This document shows positions 19,201-31,872 of a DNA stretch of 31,872 bases, piece by piece; position 1 is the first letter of the stretch; every line of letters starts with the position of its first letter. The DNA is from Antrodiella citrinella (taxonomy: Eukaryota; Basidiomycota; Agaricomycetes; Polyporales; Steccherinaceae), in NCBI GenBank assembly GCA_004802725.1, contig SGPM01000305.1:1-31872 (forward strand), read 5' to 3'. The notes beneath the pieces were generated by a model. It did no database searches. It was not told the origin of the DNA and worked only from the letters and a program-made list of their open reading frames with translations. The translations under genes and the position numbers were made by a program.

Positions 19201-19992
19201 AAGACGCAAAGCAAAAGTGGGTCAGTTGAAAACCGGATCGCATATACAAAGGCAAGGCACATTTGTATTTAGACCCTGCGCCCCATTTCCACTTGAGGTA
19301 TACCCAGCTGGCCGTCTTGTATCCCACACATCCGAGCCACGTCTTGTACGAGTCTGAGAGACAATATTGTTGCCAGGATTGCCACTGGCAGCCACGTCAC
19401 GCGAAGAAGAATCATACTCGGTTTGCCCGAGTTGACGATCTCCAGCGGCCTGCTCTGGGTGAGGGGGGACAGCAGAGGGGGGACCAAGATAGATGCTGGC
19501 GAGTGCAGAAGGTTGGGGGATTGGCCGGAAGACATCGTGTTGGTTGTTCTTGATAGTCTCCTTGAGTCTCTGCAGCACTTCGAGATCATTTTGAGCGGAC
19601 TGTGGTGGCGGTTGCTGGTAGTACTGCTGAAGCTGAGGCTGCTGATTGTAAGCACTTGCACCTCCGAGAGGGGGCATTGTAGGGATGGAAAAGCCGTTGT
19701 GGTAGTTTGGATAGAGATGCATGGGGTTTGCAAAGTCGTACGTCTGATAATTGGGAGACCCGTCTGCGGACGATGCGACGGAGAAGGGAGAGGACATGAT
19801 ATTGGCGTTGGCGTTGGCTGCCACGTCGTCCGCCATGGCAGGAAATGTCGTCGGTGTTGTCGTCGTCGTCGATGGGAAGGAGGAGTGGGGAGGGCCAGAT
19901 GGATGGGATCCGGTGAGGGTGGTATAAGTGCGTTCGCGCGTGGGACCTCCACCGCCGCGTCCCTTGCGTTTTGTGTTTTGTCTTGTGGTCAT
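16257..19992 (-). CDS. Large disordered Arg/Asp/Pro-rich nuclear-type protein
   Basis: Minus-strand exons 19261-19992 and 16257-19190, joined in phase across a 70-nt intron (GTGCCT...TTTTAG; a weak donor, but the only one that keeps the frame). The product is 1221 aa. The N-terminus has a basic NLS-like run (TKRKGRGG, residues 7-14), then Ser/Thr/Asn/Gln-rich sequence with a Gln-rich block. One conserved-looking module, about residues 136-172, reads DLEVLQRLKETIKNNQHDVF and then PIPQPSALASIYLGP. The rest, from ~260 on, is low complexity: RDRDRD and DDRRPPPP repeats, Ser/Thr/Pro-rich middle, and a C-terminal third with many RD, YGG and PPPP tracts ending at DDRRYPPPRP. There are no folded domains or membrane segments. 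RD/RS-like tails are common in RNA-processing proteins, so a nuclear RNA-linked scaffold is plausible, but this is inference. The 3' ~1.25 kb is duplicated at 14265-15518. Confidence 0.75.
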
Positions 19993-20225
19993 CTGCGGGT
20001 CCACTCTGCGATAAAATCTACCCACAGTCGTCTGTCGCCTAAACGCACGAAAAAAAACAAGAAATGGTGAACAGCGAGGAGGAGGCAAGAGGACAAGCAA
20101 CGTGTCGTCCTAATAATCCCGTTCGATCATTATCCGCCACTATAGATGTACACAGATTAACTTTTTTCGTCTACGTAGATACAAGCTGCTTTCAATGCAA
20201 AGGTAGTACAATCACAGTAACGCTT

Positions 20226-22804
20226 CTAGTCTACATCCATCTCAGGAGGGCCATTGTCCTTCTTCTCTTCCTGAGCCTGCTGCTCGTTCGTCTGCGGCGT
20301 CTGCTGTCCGCTCTTCGGGGCGTCCTGACCCGTCGTCGTGGGCACCACCTTGGGCTTCGGCTTCGTCAATATCGGCGTCGCAAAGTAGATGATCTCGTCC
20401 CGCTTCTTCAACACCTCCGCACTCTTCAGCACAGGGTCCACGTTCTTCGCTCGCTCCGTCTGGCGCGCGATCTGGTCCTCGAGCCACTGCTGGATCGTCG
20501 CCGCCTTTTCCACAATGCTCTGCTTGTCCTTCTCGTCGATGTGCGAGTACTTGTCGTCGTTCGAGGTCGCTTCGCCCATGTACTTGTTGATCGTCTCGCG
20601 CAGCTGGCTGACGACCTTGGAGCGCTCCTCGGTCTCGCGGAATCGGTTCGTGATGGGGTCGCCGAGGACCTTGAGCGCATCCAGACGAGCAACGTAGGCA
20701 GACTTGGTGGCATCCTCACCCTCTTCGGAGTACAGCCACTCTTCAGCCTCCTGAAGAGCAGCCAACAGCTTGGACTTCTCATTTGGCTGGACGTAAGGAG
20801 CGTAACGGTCGTCGAGCTTGCCTCGGACGTCGTAGACGTATTCCTCCAAAGCATTTTTGCGATCCTGCAAGCAAACGTGAGTAACCTTCGGAGGCGAAAT
20901 GAAAAAAAAAAGGAACATACCTCGGTGTCCATGACGAGCTTGTCGCTGGCGTACATCTCAGCCTCTATCGCTCTGTACTCCTCAATCTTGGTAGAGTCCA
21001 AAGACGTGGAGCTCCAGATGAACGGAACGTCTTTCTTCCTGATGAGCTTCTTCTTCTTCGGTGCCTCCTCGCCGTCCACAGCCATCGCATCCTCCTTCTC
21101 CTCAACCTCTTCAATGTATGCCTGCTCGAACGACAACACACCGTTGTGGTTCAACCTCGTCTTCACCTTCACGACGGTGACGTCCTGAGGGGCGCCTTCA
21201 GGCACAACCTGCTTGCAGTGGAACTTCGCTATCCACGGGTTGATACCTCCGGGAAGGGACGAGGGCTCGCCGTACGAAGCCTGCAGGTCAAAGGGCTCCT
21301 TGCGGTAGAAGGACAACACCTTGGTAGAGGGGATGGGGTTGCCCTTGTTGAAGACAGTGAGCTCGGTATCCTCATCAGGGTCCTCGACCGCTCGCTCCCA
21401 GTGGACGCGGACGGGGTAAGGAGAGATGTCGTGCATGGCAAAGTCACGAACACGGAAGATGGGAGAGAGCATGGCGCAGGCAAAGGTGGCACCACGCGCG
21501 GCGGCCTCGTCCTGGTTCAAAGTGGTGGAGAGGGTCTTGCCACCGAAAGCGGCTTGGATCTTGGCGCGGACAGCAGGAATACGCGTGCAACCACCCACGA
21601 GCTCGATAGCGTCAATCTCGTCGAGGGTGAGGCCGGAATCAGCGAGAGCTTGTTTGATGGGTGCTTCAATACGCGCAAGAACGGGAGCAATGAGCTCCTC
21701 GTACTCCTCACGAGTGAGCTTGGAAGTGGCGTCAACGTCGGTCACAATGGACTCGACGTTCAACGGCGACTCCGCGTTGGCGGACAGCACCTTCTTGACA
21801 CGATCGCATCCTGCAGTGAGACGGAACATCGCCTTGGGGTTGGTCATGACGTCAATACCGTACTTCGTCTTGAACTCCTTGGAGAAGTACTGGACGAGCG
21901 CATAGTCGATGTCACGACCACCGATGTGACGGTCGTAGGCGGTGCTCTTCACGGTCAGGTTGCCCTTCCAGAAAGCGACAGCTGCGACCGAGAGCGAAGA
22001 GTGACCGACATCGACGAAGACGACGTGACGGGGGTTCTCGGCTTCAGGGAGATCCTGCTTGGTGATACCGTAACCGAGGGCGATGGCGGTAGTGTCGTTA
22101 ATGAGGCGGAGAACGTTCAAGTTGGCGATCTGAGCAGCATCAAGCAGGGCTCGTCGTTGGATGTCCGTGTACCAGCCTGGGACGGTGATTACGATGTCGG
22201 TGACACCGGTCTTCAGCTCGTTCGCGGCGATATCACGGAGTTTGCCCAAGTACGCAGCGGTGAGTTGGGTGATGGAGTACTCGTGTGGCTCGCCAAGGTA
22301 GGTGACCTATCAAATGAACTTTTTAAGCGATCTGCGTTCAGCATCAAGAAACGATACTGCGCACCTTGGCTCCGACAGTGCCACCGACGTCCGTCAAATT
22401 TACATGGGTGAACTTCTTCTCAACCTCCGCGATCTCGGGGTCATTGATGGTTCGTCCAAGAAGACGCTTCAAAGAGCCAACGGTGTTCCGGAAGTTGGAG
22501 CTCTCCAAGGTCTTTGCAGACTCTCCAATGGATCGCTGTTTTATGCCAAAAGACACGAGAGATCTAGAGAAAAGAAGAGGCGTTAGTGTTAGATAACAAT
22601 CCAAGCAGATGCACGTACGGGGTCTGTCGGTTTGAGACCTCGTTCACAATGATATCGATACCTCTATGTCTCGCAACACCGATCTAAGCAGAAAGACACA
22701 AAACGATGAGTATCCTTTCACAGACCTTGATCGATGCCGAAAAGCAGCCCACGGAGACGTACCTTGCTGTGCAATGTACCGAAATCGACACCGACGACGG
22801 CCAT
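20226..22804 (-). CDS. SSE1: Hsp110/Sse1-type Hsp70 co-chaperone
   Basis: Minus-strand exons 22763-22804, 22619-22683, 22365-22563, 20921-22306 and 20226-20864; introns 79, 55, 58 and 56 nt, all in phase. The product is 776 aa. The N-terminal ATPase domain opens MAVVGVDFGTLHSKIGVARH and has SFGIKQRSIGESAK, DIVITVPGWY, INDTTAIALGYG, VFVDVGHSS and ELVGGCTRIPA, the Hsp110 versions of the Hsp70 nucleotide motifs. A shortened beta domain is followed by an acidic/basic insertion (EEVEEKEDAMAVDGEE, then KKKK) near residue 500 and a helical lid with EEWLYSEEGEDA. The end is PPEMDVD, not the EEVD of cytosolic Hsp70. Hsp110 proteins are cytosolic nucleotide-exchange factors and holdases for Hsp70. The first exons are small, as in other fungal copies. 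A heat-shock-element-like site lies 166 bp upstream. The call is secure. Confidence 0.95.
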
Positions 22805-23591
22805 GATCGTAAGAATGTGAAGAAAAAAGGAATCAAGGGAGAAAGGTCTATAGCGAGAAACGCAAGTAGAACTAAAAAGCAGAGTGGAAGGGAGTGCAGA
22901 GAAAGATATCTGCCGCGCGTGCTTTTACGCGCCCAAAAATGTGTTGCGTAGCGCGTTACTTCGACGACCTTCCAGAGGTTTCGAGCGCCATGTCTGGTGT
23001 ATTCCAACCCTCTGGCCACGACGCGGTCGCGTTGCAAGCAGCCATCACATATTGATGGAAGACAACAGGAGAGCCCGTGAACCAGAAAGAGATACATCCC
23101 AGGCCAAAAACTCCGGAGAAGGATGTGTGTACGCGCCGATCATCCAAACGGGCGAGGTACACAGACACGCCGCTGCAATGCATTGTTGCCCTACACGCTG
23201 ACGTTCAGCAGTCCGGTTTTGAATGATGGTCCCTCTCAAAAACAGCAAAAGTACATACCCACAATTGGGGCCAGACGAAGACTGACCGACAAGGCTTGTG
23301 ACATCTGAGATTTCGCCACCGTTGTCACGCAGGGTCACATCCCAACGCGGCCAACCGTCCCTCCCCGGTGCCTCTAGAGATGGGGACAAGGGATCTTAAA
23401 TTCATACATTTACCTCCGGATAACAATGATACATGCGGATGAGGTCCGAGAGCTAAGCAACACAAGACTAGGTGATAGGACTGGGATGGGAGATGTGGAC
23501 GAGCATGGATTACGGTATTGGAGCGAGATGGCGAGCAGGAAAGCACCGACAGAAAGAATATGAAAGCAAAAGAGGGAGTCACATGGTGGAA
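22805..23591. other. Hsp110 upstream region
   Basis: 787 bp between the Hsp110 start and the stop of the RBR gene, both on the minus strand. Next to the Hsp110 ATG is a pyrimidine-rich leader (minus strand) with a TATAG-like site near 22850. Apart from the site at 22970 I see no further feature and no supported gene. Confidence 0.5.
22970..22982 (-). promoter_or_regulatory. Heat-shock-element-like site
   Basis: TTCCAGAGGTTTC fits the three-unit HSE pattern TTCnnGAAnnTTC with one mismatch (GAG for GAA). It is 166 bp upstream of the Hsp110 start codon, a sensible place for HSF1 control of a chaperone gene. Confidence 0.4.
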
Positions 23592-25617
23592 TCAGTATGC
23601 GTACTCCGTTGGCTCGTCGAATCCATCTATGGACATGTTCCACTTCCACCTGCCCTCTAGGAAACCGTTAGCGGTATCCTCAAGCATGATCTCATTGCGC
23701 TTCTGCACGTAGACCTGAAAAAATCATTTGTCAGATGTGCACGGGTAGCTGAGGTCGAAACAGCAACTCACCGTCTTATCAGTGACCTTCTGACGCAAGG
23801 GAAGTGCACTCTCTGGGTCGATGGATGATTCTATGAGTTCAGATAATTCTTCGACAGCACGCTCCAGATCCCTGGAAAGAGAATCAGCACTCGCCAATCG
23901 CATACCCATTTGATGCTACTGACCTCTGATTATCCTCGAAAAGCTCCTTCTGGTTGTTCTTCTCCAGATAGTATGCCATGGCATACGTCCACTTCAGCGT
24001 CATACGACACTTGAACACCTCGTCGACCGCCTTCTTCATGAATTGCACCTCGATCCACGTCATGTCAGACGTGATCTGCATCTCCTCCATCTTGCGCTCA
24101 GTCTTGGTGTACAGCTCAACGGAAAGCTTGGCAGACTGTTCGTGGTTGGCCCAACGGTTGTAGTACTGCAAGATCAAGATGTCAACACACAGGTACGCTT
24201 CGGGTAGAAGGAATGTACTTACATGGAGGTACCTCTCCAGGGAGGCTCGGCTACGTGACTGCGCATCCCGAGCATCGATACTCGCCTTCTCATCGTATCG
24301 ATTGCAGGAGTACCATGCCGTGCCGTGCTCGGTCCAAGGACCCATGCAGACCCAGCAGAATTCGTACTTGCACTTCTTGCACGTCATGTGGCTATTATGA
24401 AAAAGAAATCGTGAGCGCTTCGACTTTGGCGCGATGAAGGTCTTTGACTCACTTGCAACCTCCGTTCTTCTCTATGGTGCTTTGACACTTACTGCATTCC
24501 TTCGTGTTGCTCTTGATCCAATTCGCCGTCTCGCTATCATCCTGGCACTTCTGCAGCCACATCTTCGCCACGCCACACACCACCGGTCGGTGGTCAGCAT
24601 CGACGTTGCACCCAAAGCAGAACTTGTGCCCTGCACTGGCACCGCAGGTCACAATGGGAACGATGGTCGTGAGCGCTGACTTGGAAGCGCCTGCGGGACA
24701 AGAGACAGTGTGCGTGCACGACGGATAAGGACAGTACTTGAGGTTCTTGTTGCACGATACGTAGTGACGGACGACCAGCTCCTGGTATCGTGTGAAGACG
24801 TCCGCATCGTCTTTGAGCGCCGACTTGACGAAATCATCCGTAGCCACAAGCTTGCAATCTTCGGCCATGCAAGTAATCCAGTGCTCGGCCTCCGTTCGGA
24901 TCTTGCTCGTCGTATACGCGTTCCAACACTCTGTGCAAAACTTGTGATTGCACTGAAGCGACATCGTCTTCGTCTGGGAATCGTCGAAGCAGATCGGACA
25001 CACGAACGGCTGGTCATCAAGTGGTGGAGTGACGCGCTCTAGGATCTTGGTCTTGCCCGACTTGGGTTGTTCGTTCGTGTTCCGTCGGGTGGTACGGCGC
25101 ACAGCACCCACGGGCTGGGACTGAGTCGCTCGCGAACGGGAAGAGGAGTCGGGTTTCTCAGGGAGGGCCAGACCGGCGGCTATAGAAACGGCGGTCGCGC
25201 TATCCATGTACTTCTCGATCAGCCGCTCCTTGTTCCAGTTGTAGTTTCGCAGGAGCAACGAGGCTACCTCAGGCTGTACACATGGATAGATGTGAGTCCA
25301 ACATGCGACTGAGAGTAGTGTGGCTGGTACTCACCTCCACCCCAAAGATACCACTAATGTCCTCGACGTCCTGACTGATCTGTTTCTCGACCTGAGCTTG
25401 CGAGAGAGAGTCGAAATCAATCTCGTATGACTTGACTTTCGTATTTGGGGAGATCCTGAAGTCGACGTCCATCTCGGAGGCTGATCCTGGTTGGCTTCAT
25501 AAGCACGCGAGTCACGTAGACGGCCACAAACTACTCACCATCCTCATCGTCGTACATCACCTCATCATCGTCCTCGTCATAGTACTCATTATCAGACAGT
25601 TCATAATCCGAGGACAT
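23592..25617 (-). CDS. Ariadne-type RBR E3 ubiquitin ligase
   Basis: Minus-strand exons 25539-25617, 25335-25486, 24453-25273, 24223-24391, 23924-24165, 23772-23871 and 23592-23714. The introns are 52, 61, 61, 57, 52 and 57 nt; every junction keeps phase. The product is 561 aa, the size of HHARI/Ariadne-1. The acidic N-terminus (YYDEDDDEVMYDDED) is followed by a UBA-like segment with LLLRNYNWNKERLIEKYM. RING1 starts near residue 169 (CPICFDD, then CNHKFCTECW). The IBR has YCPYPSC, CGASAGHKFCFGC. RING2 is near 340-375: CSKCQSTIEKNGGCNHMTCK, then EFCWVCMGPW. The cysteine in GGCNHM (about 350) is the expected thioester-forming catalytic residue of the RING-HECT hybrid mechanism. The C-terminal Ariadne domain (WANHEQSAKL..., KWTYAMAYYLEKNNQKELFE) masks that cysteine in relatives until NEDD8-cullin binding. 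It is probably cytosolic or nuclear. The start is 263 bp from the divergent LysRS start. Confidence 0.95.
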
Positions 25618-25880
25618 GGCGGAGAAAGGTGTGGGCAATAAAGGGAGTAAGTCGACGATGCAGTACTTGCCCAGAAGGTGCAGCGGAGGCGCCCGACGCT
25701 CGTTCTAGGCATCCATTCTCTATTTTAAAGTCCGACCACCTCCGCTCGGTAAATTCGTGGGAATCGCTTATTTTGACTTTTCGTGGTCAATTCAGCTCGA
25801 TTCGGGAGGTACAAACCACCATGTCCATCGATATTTCATCGGAGTCACGCTCCCTTTAGAATAAAAAGTCGAGGAAGTGG
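25618..25880. promoter_or_regulatory. Divergent promoter, RBR ligase / LysRS
   Basis: 263 bp separate the RBR start codon (minus) from the upstream LysRS start codon (plus), so both promoters must lie here or overlap. A TATTTTAAAG-like A/T run sits near 25720-25730 and AATAAAAAG at 25860. No strong palindromic operator is seen. Confidence 0.6.
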
Positions 25881-28116
<2,236 letters not shown>

Positions 28117-28498
28117 AGAGCGACAAGATGTGCCATGTACAATTAGAAAACAAATCTTCCACACATTCTGGGTGGTCCAGTATTGTGTTCAGGTTGTTAA
28201 ATGTCGACGCTCACGCTCGTCTTAGTGACAGACGCTGTTGGGTTAGGGTTAAACTCACCTCCAAGCTTCAAGTTAGCCCTACATAGGAGCTGCACATACA
28301 TACTCACCAGTTGTCTCATCGGGTTTTGTATCTTTCTTCTTTCTGCGTCAGTCGTTGAACACGGAAGTTCCTTTCCAGAAATCGTTGTTGAGCCGGTGAG
28401 CGTTGCGTACTGAACATATAGCTTCACACGTTGTCGCTTCTTCACGATCCAGCTCTATACAACCGGTATTCTCACATCCCGACAATCCAATCGCGACG
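28117..28498. other. Intergenic, no gene seen
   Basis: This is the 3' side of LysRS. It holds a short telomere-like GGGTTAGGGTT at about 28240-28250 (less than two repeats) and nothing else I can support. Confidence 0.5.
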
Positions 28499-28651
28499 AT
28501 GGCGGTCGCCCCACCGTTACCAGTCGAGCTTATTGACGCTATTGCCGATGCGGTCGAGCAGCTCGATCCAACAGACATCCGGAGGATCCTACTAGCGATG
28601 GCAGGCGTATGTTGCGCCTGGTTGAGGATAGCCAGGAAGAGAACCTGTTAG
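28499..28651 (+). pseudogene. F-box-like fragment
   Basis: A 50-codon frame, MAVAPPLPVELIDAIADAVE and on to GVCCAWLRIARKRT, has the pattern of the N-terminal F-box of the many Agaricomycete F-box-like proteins (LPxELIdxIid...C..W...aR). These usually continue for 400-600 residues. Here TAG at 28649-28651 ends it and no downstream exon with the expected leucine-rich sequence is visible before the P450. F-box proteins recruit substrates to SCF ligases; this piece alone could at most bind Skp1. It is probably a broken remnant. Confidence 0.5.
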
Positions 28652-29170
28652 GTCAGGTTATATCGTCACGGACAGGATTCCGGTGGTCGGCCGAGATTTG
28701 CGTCACCACATACCACAACGACTCCCCAACTGTTCGACATAACTTTACTAGGGTTCCATCACTTCATACTGTGCGGCATCATGCATAGTGTCTTCTTATG
28801 ACGCATAGCGTGGATCGGCATTCAAGCTTCGATCTAGCTCATGATACGTTATGTCGCGGACGAAGTATACCTTTTCTCTTGCACGTTCTCTTTTGCTGCA
28901 GTGAGTTCCTTACTCGACCAATATCGCCCATTGTATACTCAGCACATCTATCATCATTCCGCTCCGTTTCAGATCTACGAGAACGCACTCCAGGCAAAGC
29001 TCCTCTCCTCATGGAGTACACGCACTCTATATGTGACCATATCAGCGGCGATGGGAATACCGTGGAACGCCTTCTCTGCTAGCGGATCATGGCTCTTCAG
29101 CTAGGTCTTATAACACCGAGCGTCATGTCGCAACATTAAGCAGAATAAACTTCCCCTACTTTCAAATTCA
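28652..29170. other. P450 upstream region, nothing recognised
   Basis: 519 bp between the F-box fragment and the P450 start. Open frames at 28798-29104 show no family signature. The P450 promoter should be in the right part; no clear TATA box is seen. Confidence 0.45.
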
Positions 29171-31329
29171 ATGGACTTCTCCACTCTGGCCGTACTCTGC
29201 GCCCTCTCACTCATCACTGTTCTCCTCAGTCAACGCGTCTTTGGACGACATGCGAAGGACCTACCGACTCCGACGAGGTATTTTCTCATAGGAAATTATC
29301 TTTCCTCTTCGGCGAAGCCTTGGAGAGCATTCAAGCAATGGGGGAGGGAGCTCGGTGCGTCTGAGTTCTGGCCACGACACGTAATGTTTTGTGATACTGA
29401 TCGTGAGAGTAGGACCAGTGTTTTGTTTGAGGATATTAGGGTTGGACATCGTGGTGTTGAGCACCGTTGGCGCTGCGCGCGAGTTTCAGGAAGTCAGGTC
29501 TCATCTGTATTCTGGACGACGTGCGCCGAAGATGGTCGAGATGTACGTAGTATCACTGAAGCAGCTCCCATTTCTTGCGTTCCGGGTTACACTGAACTTG
29601 AATCCAGGATTGGCATGTGTGAGGGTCTGTTGTTCCAGCCTAACGTCACGCGCTTGCGACAAGGTCGCAAGCTCCTCGCATCCGCACTCCAGCCTGCCGG
29701 ATTGAAAGCATACCAACCCGTCCTCCATCGGAACATCATCCTCTTCTTATCTCGCGTCCTCGCATCACCGAGTGACATTCTCGACCTCGTCCCGACGTAA
29801 GTACCCTCTACCTTTCATTTCGAGTACCGTGATTTACTCCTTTTTTATTGTGTTTGGAAGATTGTCGTCCGGTCTTGCGCTGGAGATTTCATATGGGTAC
29901 CAAGCGACTGGTCTGGACGACCCATTCGTCCACCGAGCACGGACAACAATTGATCGTTTCGCCAAGGCGACGGCGTATTCATTCAAGGAAGGCTTTCTCG
30001 TGAACTGGATTCCGTTCCGTAAGTCCTTGCACACTACGTCTTTGTGCGAATTTCACGTTAACATGTGATGGTGTTGAATGTGGCTACCAGTGGCGAAGTT
30101 GCCCAGCTGTTTACCTGGGATGTCGTTCAAGCGTTTAGCTAGCGAATGGGACCGTGCGGGGAAGAGTATGGCTGAGGAAGGTTTCAACCTGGTCAAAACT
30201 GGTCTCGTAAGCCGGCGTCCTGCCTTCTCCATATTGCTTTACATATGCTGACTCGGTTTGGACGAACAGCGGAACGGGACAGCCAGACCGTCTTTACTGC
30301 AGAAAACGCTGGAGATGGAGGACGGCGCGTACGAAGACATCGTCCTCATGCGCACTGCGTTCCAGGTGTACAGCGGTACGTCCGAGTCCAATACGCTCTC
30401 CTTCTCTTCTCCCGTCTATCTACGGTACTCATATGTCAACGTTCGTCGTAGGCGCATCCGACACTAGCTCCTCCGCCCTCCTCTCCTTCGTGCTNGCCAT
30501 GACGCGTCACCCGGACGTCCAAGCTAGAGCCCAGGCCGAGATCGACCACCATATGGNCAATAAGGGTGCGGGGCGTTTGCCGAGCTATGAGAAGGACCGT
30601 GAGGACTTGCCGTACGTGATGGCGATAATGAGAGAAGTGATTAGGCGGAATCCACCTGTGCCTATACGTGAGTGGCTTTGATATCGGAGGACTTGACTTA
30701 TGGGGCTTGGTGATNTAGCTACGAGGACCGCTGCTGAGGATGATTTATACGAGGGGTGTTTGGTGAAGAAAGGGACGATGATCATGGTCAACGTGTGGTA
30801 AGCTTATACTTACCCCTTCAAAGAATATATCCGACGTTCAACACCTCCAAAAATCAGGGGAATGCTCAACGACGAAGCCATCTTCCCAGACTACGACACC
30901 TTCCGCCCAGAACGCTGGCTCGACGGGTCGATTCTTGACAAGTACGACGCTGACTCGCTNGATATCGGCTTCGGCTTCGGGAGACGGTACACATTCATCC
31001 AGATTTTTCAAGTAGAATAGTNTGTTGACACGATCGGANATTAGCGTGTGCCCAGGAAAGCACCTCGCCATAGACGTCTTATTCACGGCTGCAGCGTCCC
31101 TCCTCGCCGTCTTCAACATCTCGCGAGCTCGAGATGCGGATGGAAACGAGATCGTACCGGNGGAGGTGTACGTCCCCCATGCTATCATGTGCGTAATCGA
31201 GTCNCTCTGTTTTGTGTCGAGACATTGACTGNATTTTGTAGTGCACCGCAGCCGTTCCCATGTGTGGTCACGCCCCGCTCGAAGGNAGCGGAACAGCTGG
31301 TNGACGACGCTATGAGCGCATTNGGTTGA
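29171..31329 (+). CDS. Cytochrome P450 monooxygenase (basidiomycete type)
   Basis: Eleven exons: 29171-29354, 29413-29542, 29608-29796, 29861-30018, 30091-30206, 30270-30375, 30452-30667, 30719-30797, 30858-30986, 31045-31188 and 31242-31329. All introns are GT-AG, 51-76 nt, and the frame is kept. The product is 512 aa, the normal P450 length. A hydrophobic N-terminal anchor (LAVLCALSLITVLLS) puts it on the ER face. It is followed by the proline hinge region (DLPTPTRYFLIGN). The I-helix motif reads GASDTSSSA (about 295); ExxR is EVIR (356-359); PERF-like is FRPERW; the heme loop is FGFGRRVCPGKHLA with the ligand Cys near 438. The I-helix has Ser where A-G-x-D-T usually has Gly/Ala. Several N's (for example 30495, 30557, 31161, 31323) leave a few residues unknown. 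The substrate is unknown; basidiomycetes have many such genes for lignin-derived or secondary compounds. No other pathway gene is adjacent. Confidence 0.9.
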
Positions 31330-31872
31330 AGCTTATCCGAAAGCTTGTTATTATGTTCAGGGACACGCATGCTCAGTGTTTGTGATGATATCTTCATAAC
31401 TTAGAAGCCGGAGATGGAAGATGTTTTTATTGTGGCGACGTACTTCTGTTATGCGTGAGCGTTTAACAATATGGTAATCTAGCTAGCCCTCAGGCTCTGT
31501 CTTCTCTCGAGTCCGATCCAGAGGCTGGTACCGGGTGTCGGGGAGATCAAGCTTCATCACGACCACGAATACGACCATCCAACGGGGAGATGCTGATAGA
31601 ACAGACACCATACGGAGAATNGAAGCTGCACGTCTNGAGTCCGCCATGGTGGAAGATGCNGGGATTGTCAATTTGANCGCAACACCGAGNAGACTGTCCC
31701 AGCACCGGCTACGTAAGGTGACAGAGTATCACAACTCGGAGCCGGTTATCGGATTGCTGAGACGAGAGAGAATAGCATGCTGAAGGAGCTCNNCAGATCC
31801 NCCNNCNNCACGNCAACNCGTCCNCNTCGNTNTTCAGATCNNTNNNNTCNATNTNNNCNNTGGTACGCGGNG
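31330..31872. other. Low-quality contig end
   Basis: The density of N rises from 31620 and the last 80 bases are largely unresolved. A plus-strand open frame at 31535-31783 has coding-like character (Arg/Glu-rich) but is too broken to call. I report no feature here. Confidence 0.5.

Noticed and set aside
20064..22411. Long plus-strand open frames (374 and 421 codons) opposite the Hsp110 gene
   Set aside because: They mirror the third-position GC bias of the minus-strand Hsp110 exons, cross its splice sites, and their low-complexity Arg/Leu/Val-rich products match no family.
28240..28250. Telomere-like GGGTTAGGGTT
   Set aside because: It is less than two repeats, internal, with no array; this is expected by chance in a window of this size.

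Overview
This window reads as nuclear DNA of a basidiomycete fungus, most likely an Agaricomycete. The coding genes carry many short GT-AG introns of about 48-112 nt (most 50-65). The gene set includes an Ariadne-type RBR ligase, Hsp110, SNX3, a fungal seven-helix membrane protein and a multi-intron P450. Mobile DNA is of the Plavaka (CACTA superfamily) and LTR types, both common in Agaricomycetes. I cannot name the genus. The last ~1.4 kb carries many N's and looks like a contig end.

Layout. 1-922: the 3' part of an unknown four-exon gene. 923-5415: repeat- and transposon-rich DNA, made up of a palindromic ~175-bp satellite, a Plavaka transposase lacking its N-terminal half, a retroelement 3' remnant and a complete 456-bp LTR. 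5464-6842: an intact 374-aa seven-helix membrane protein starting 48 bp after that LTR. 6959-12000: a block of decayed genes on the minus strand (a second seven-helix protein, a proline iminopeptidase-like hydrolase, a possible class 3 lipase) with a small coiled-coil gene on the plus strand lying inside the broken membrane-protein gene. 12193-13000: SNX3/Grd19. 13449-15830: an unknown gene with an in-frame stop or retained intron, then a degenerate copy of the 3' part of the neighbouring RD-rich gene attached to an SRPK-like kinase relic. 16257-19992: a 1221-aa intrinsically disordered Arg/Asp/Pro-rich protein. 20226-22804: Hsp110/Sse1. 23592-25617: Ariadne RBR E3 ligase. 25881-28116: lysyl-tRNA synthetase with an upstream in-frame start that adds a mitochondrial-type leader. 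28499-28651: F-box-like fragment. 29171-31329: cytochrome P450.

Working view. The right half (12-28 kb) is conserved housekeeping DNA: vesicle sorting, proteostasis (Hsp110 plus an E3 ligase) and translation. The left half is an accessory zone where transposons, duplications and pseudogenes accumulate. I rebuilt exons by hand from splice signals and reading phase. For SNX3, Hsp110, RBR, LysRS, P450, the RD protein and the intact seven-helix protein, phase is kept across every junction, so those models are firm. I did not find a clearly new biological system. The most interesting points are the dual-start LysRS, the gene-within-a-dead-gene at 7-9 kb, the kinase/RD-tail duplication and the palindromic satellite beside the truncated Plavaka copy.
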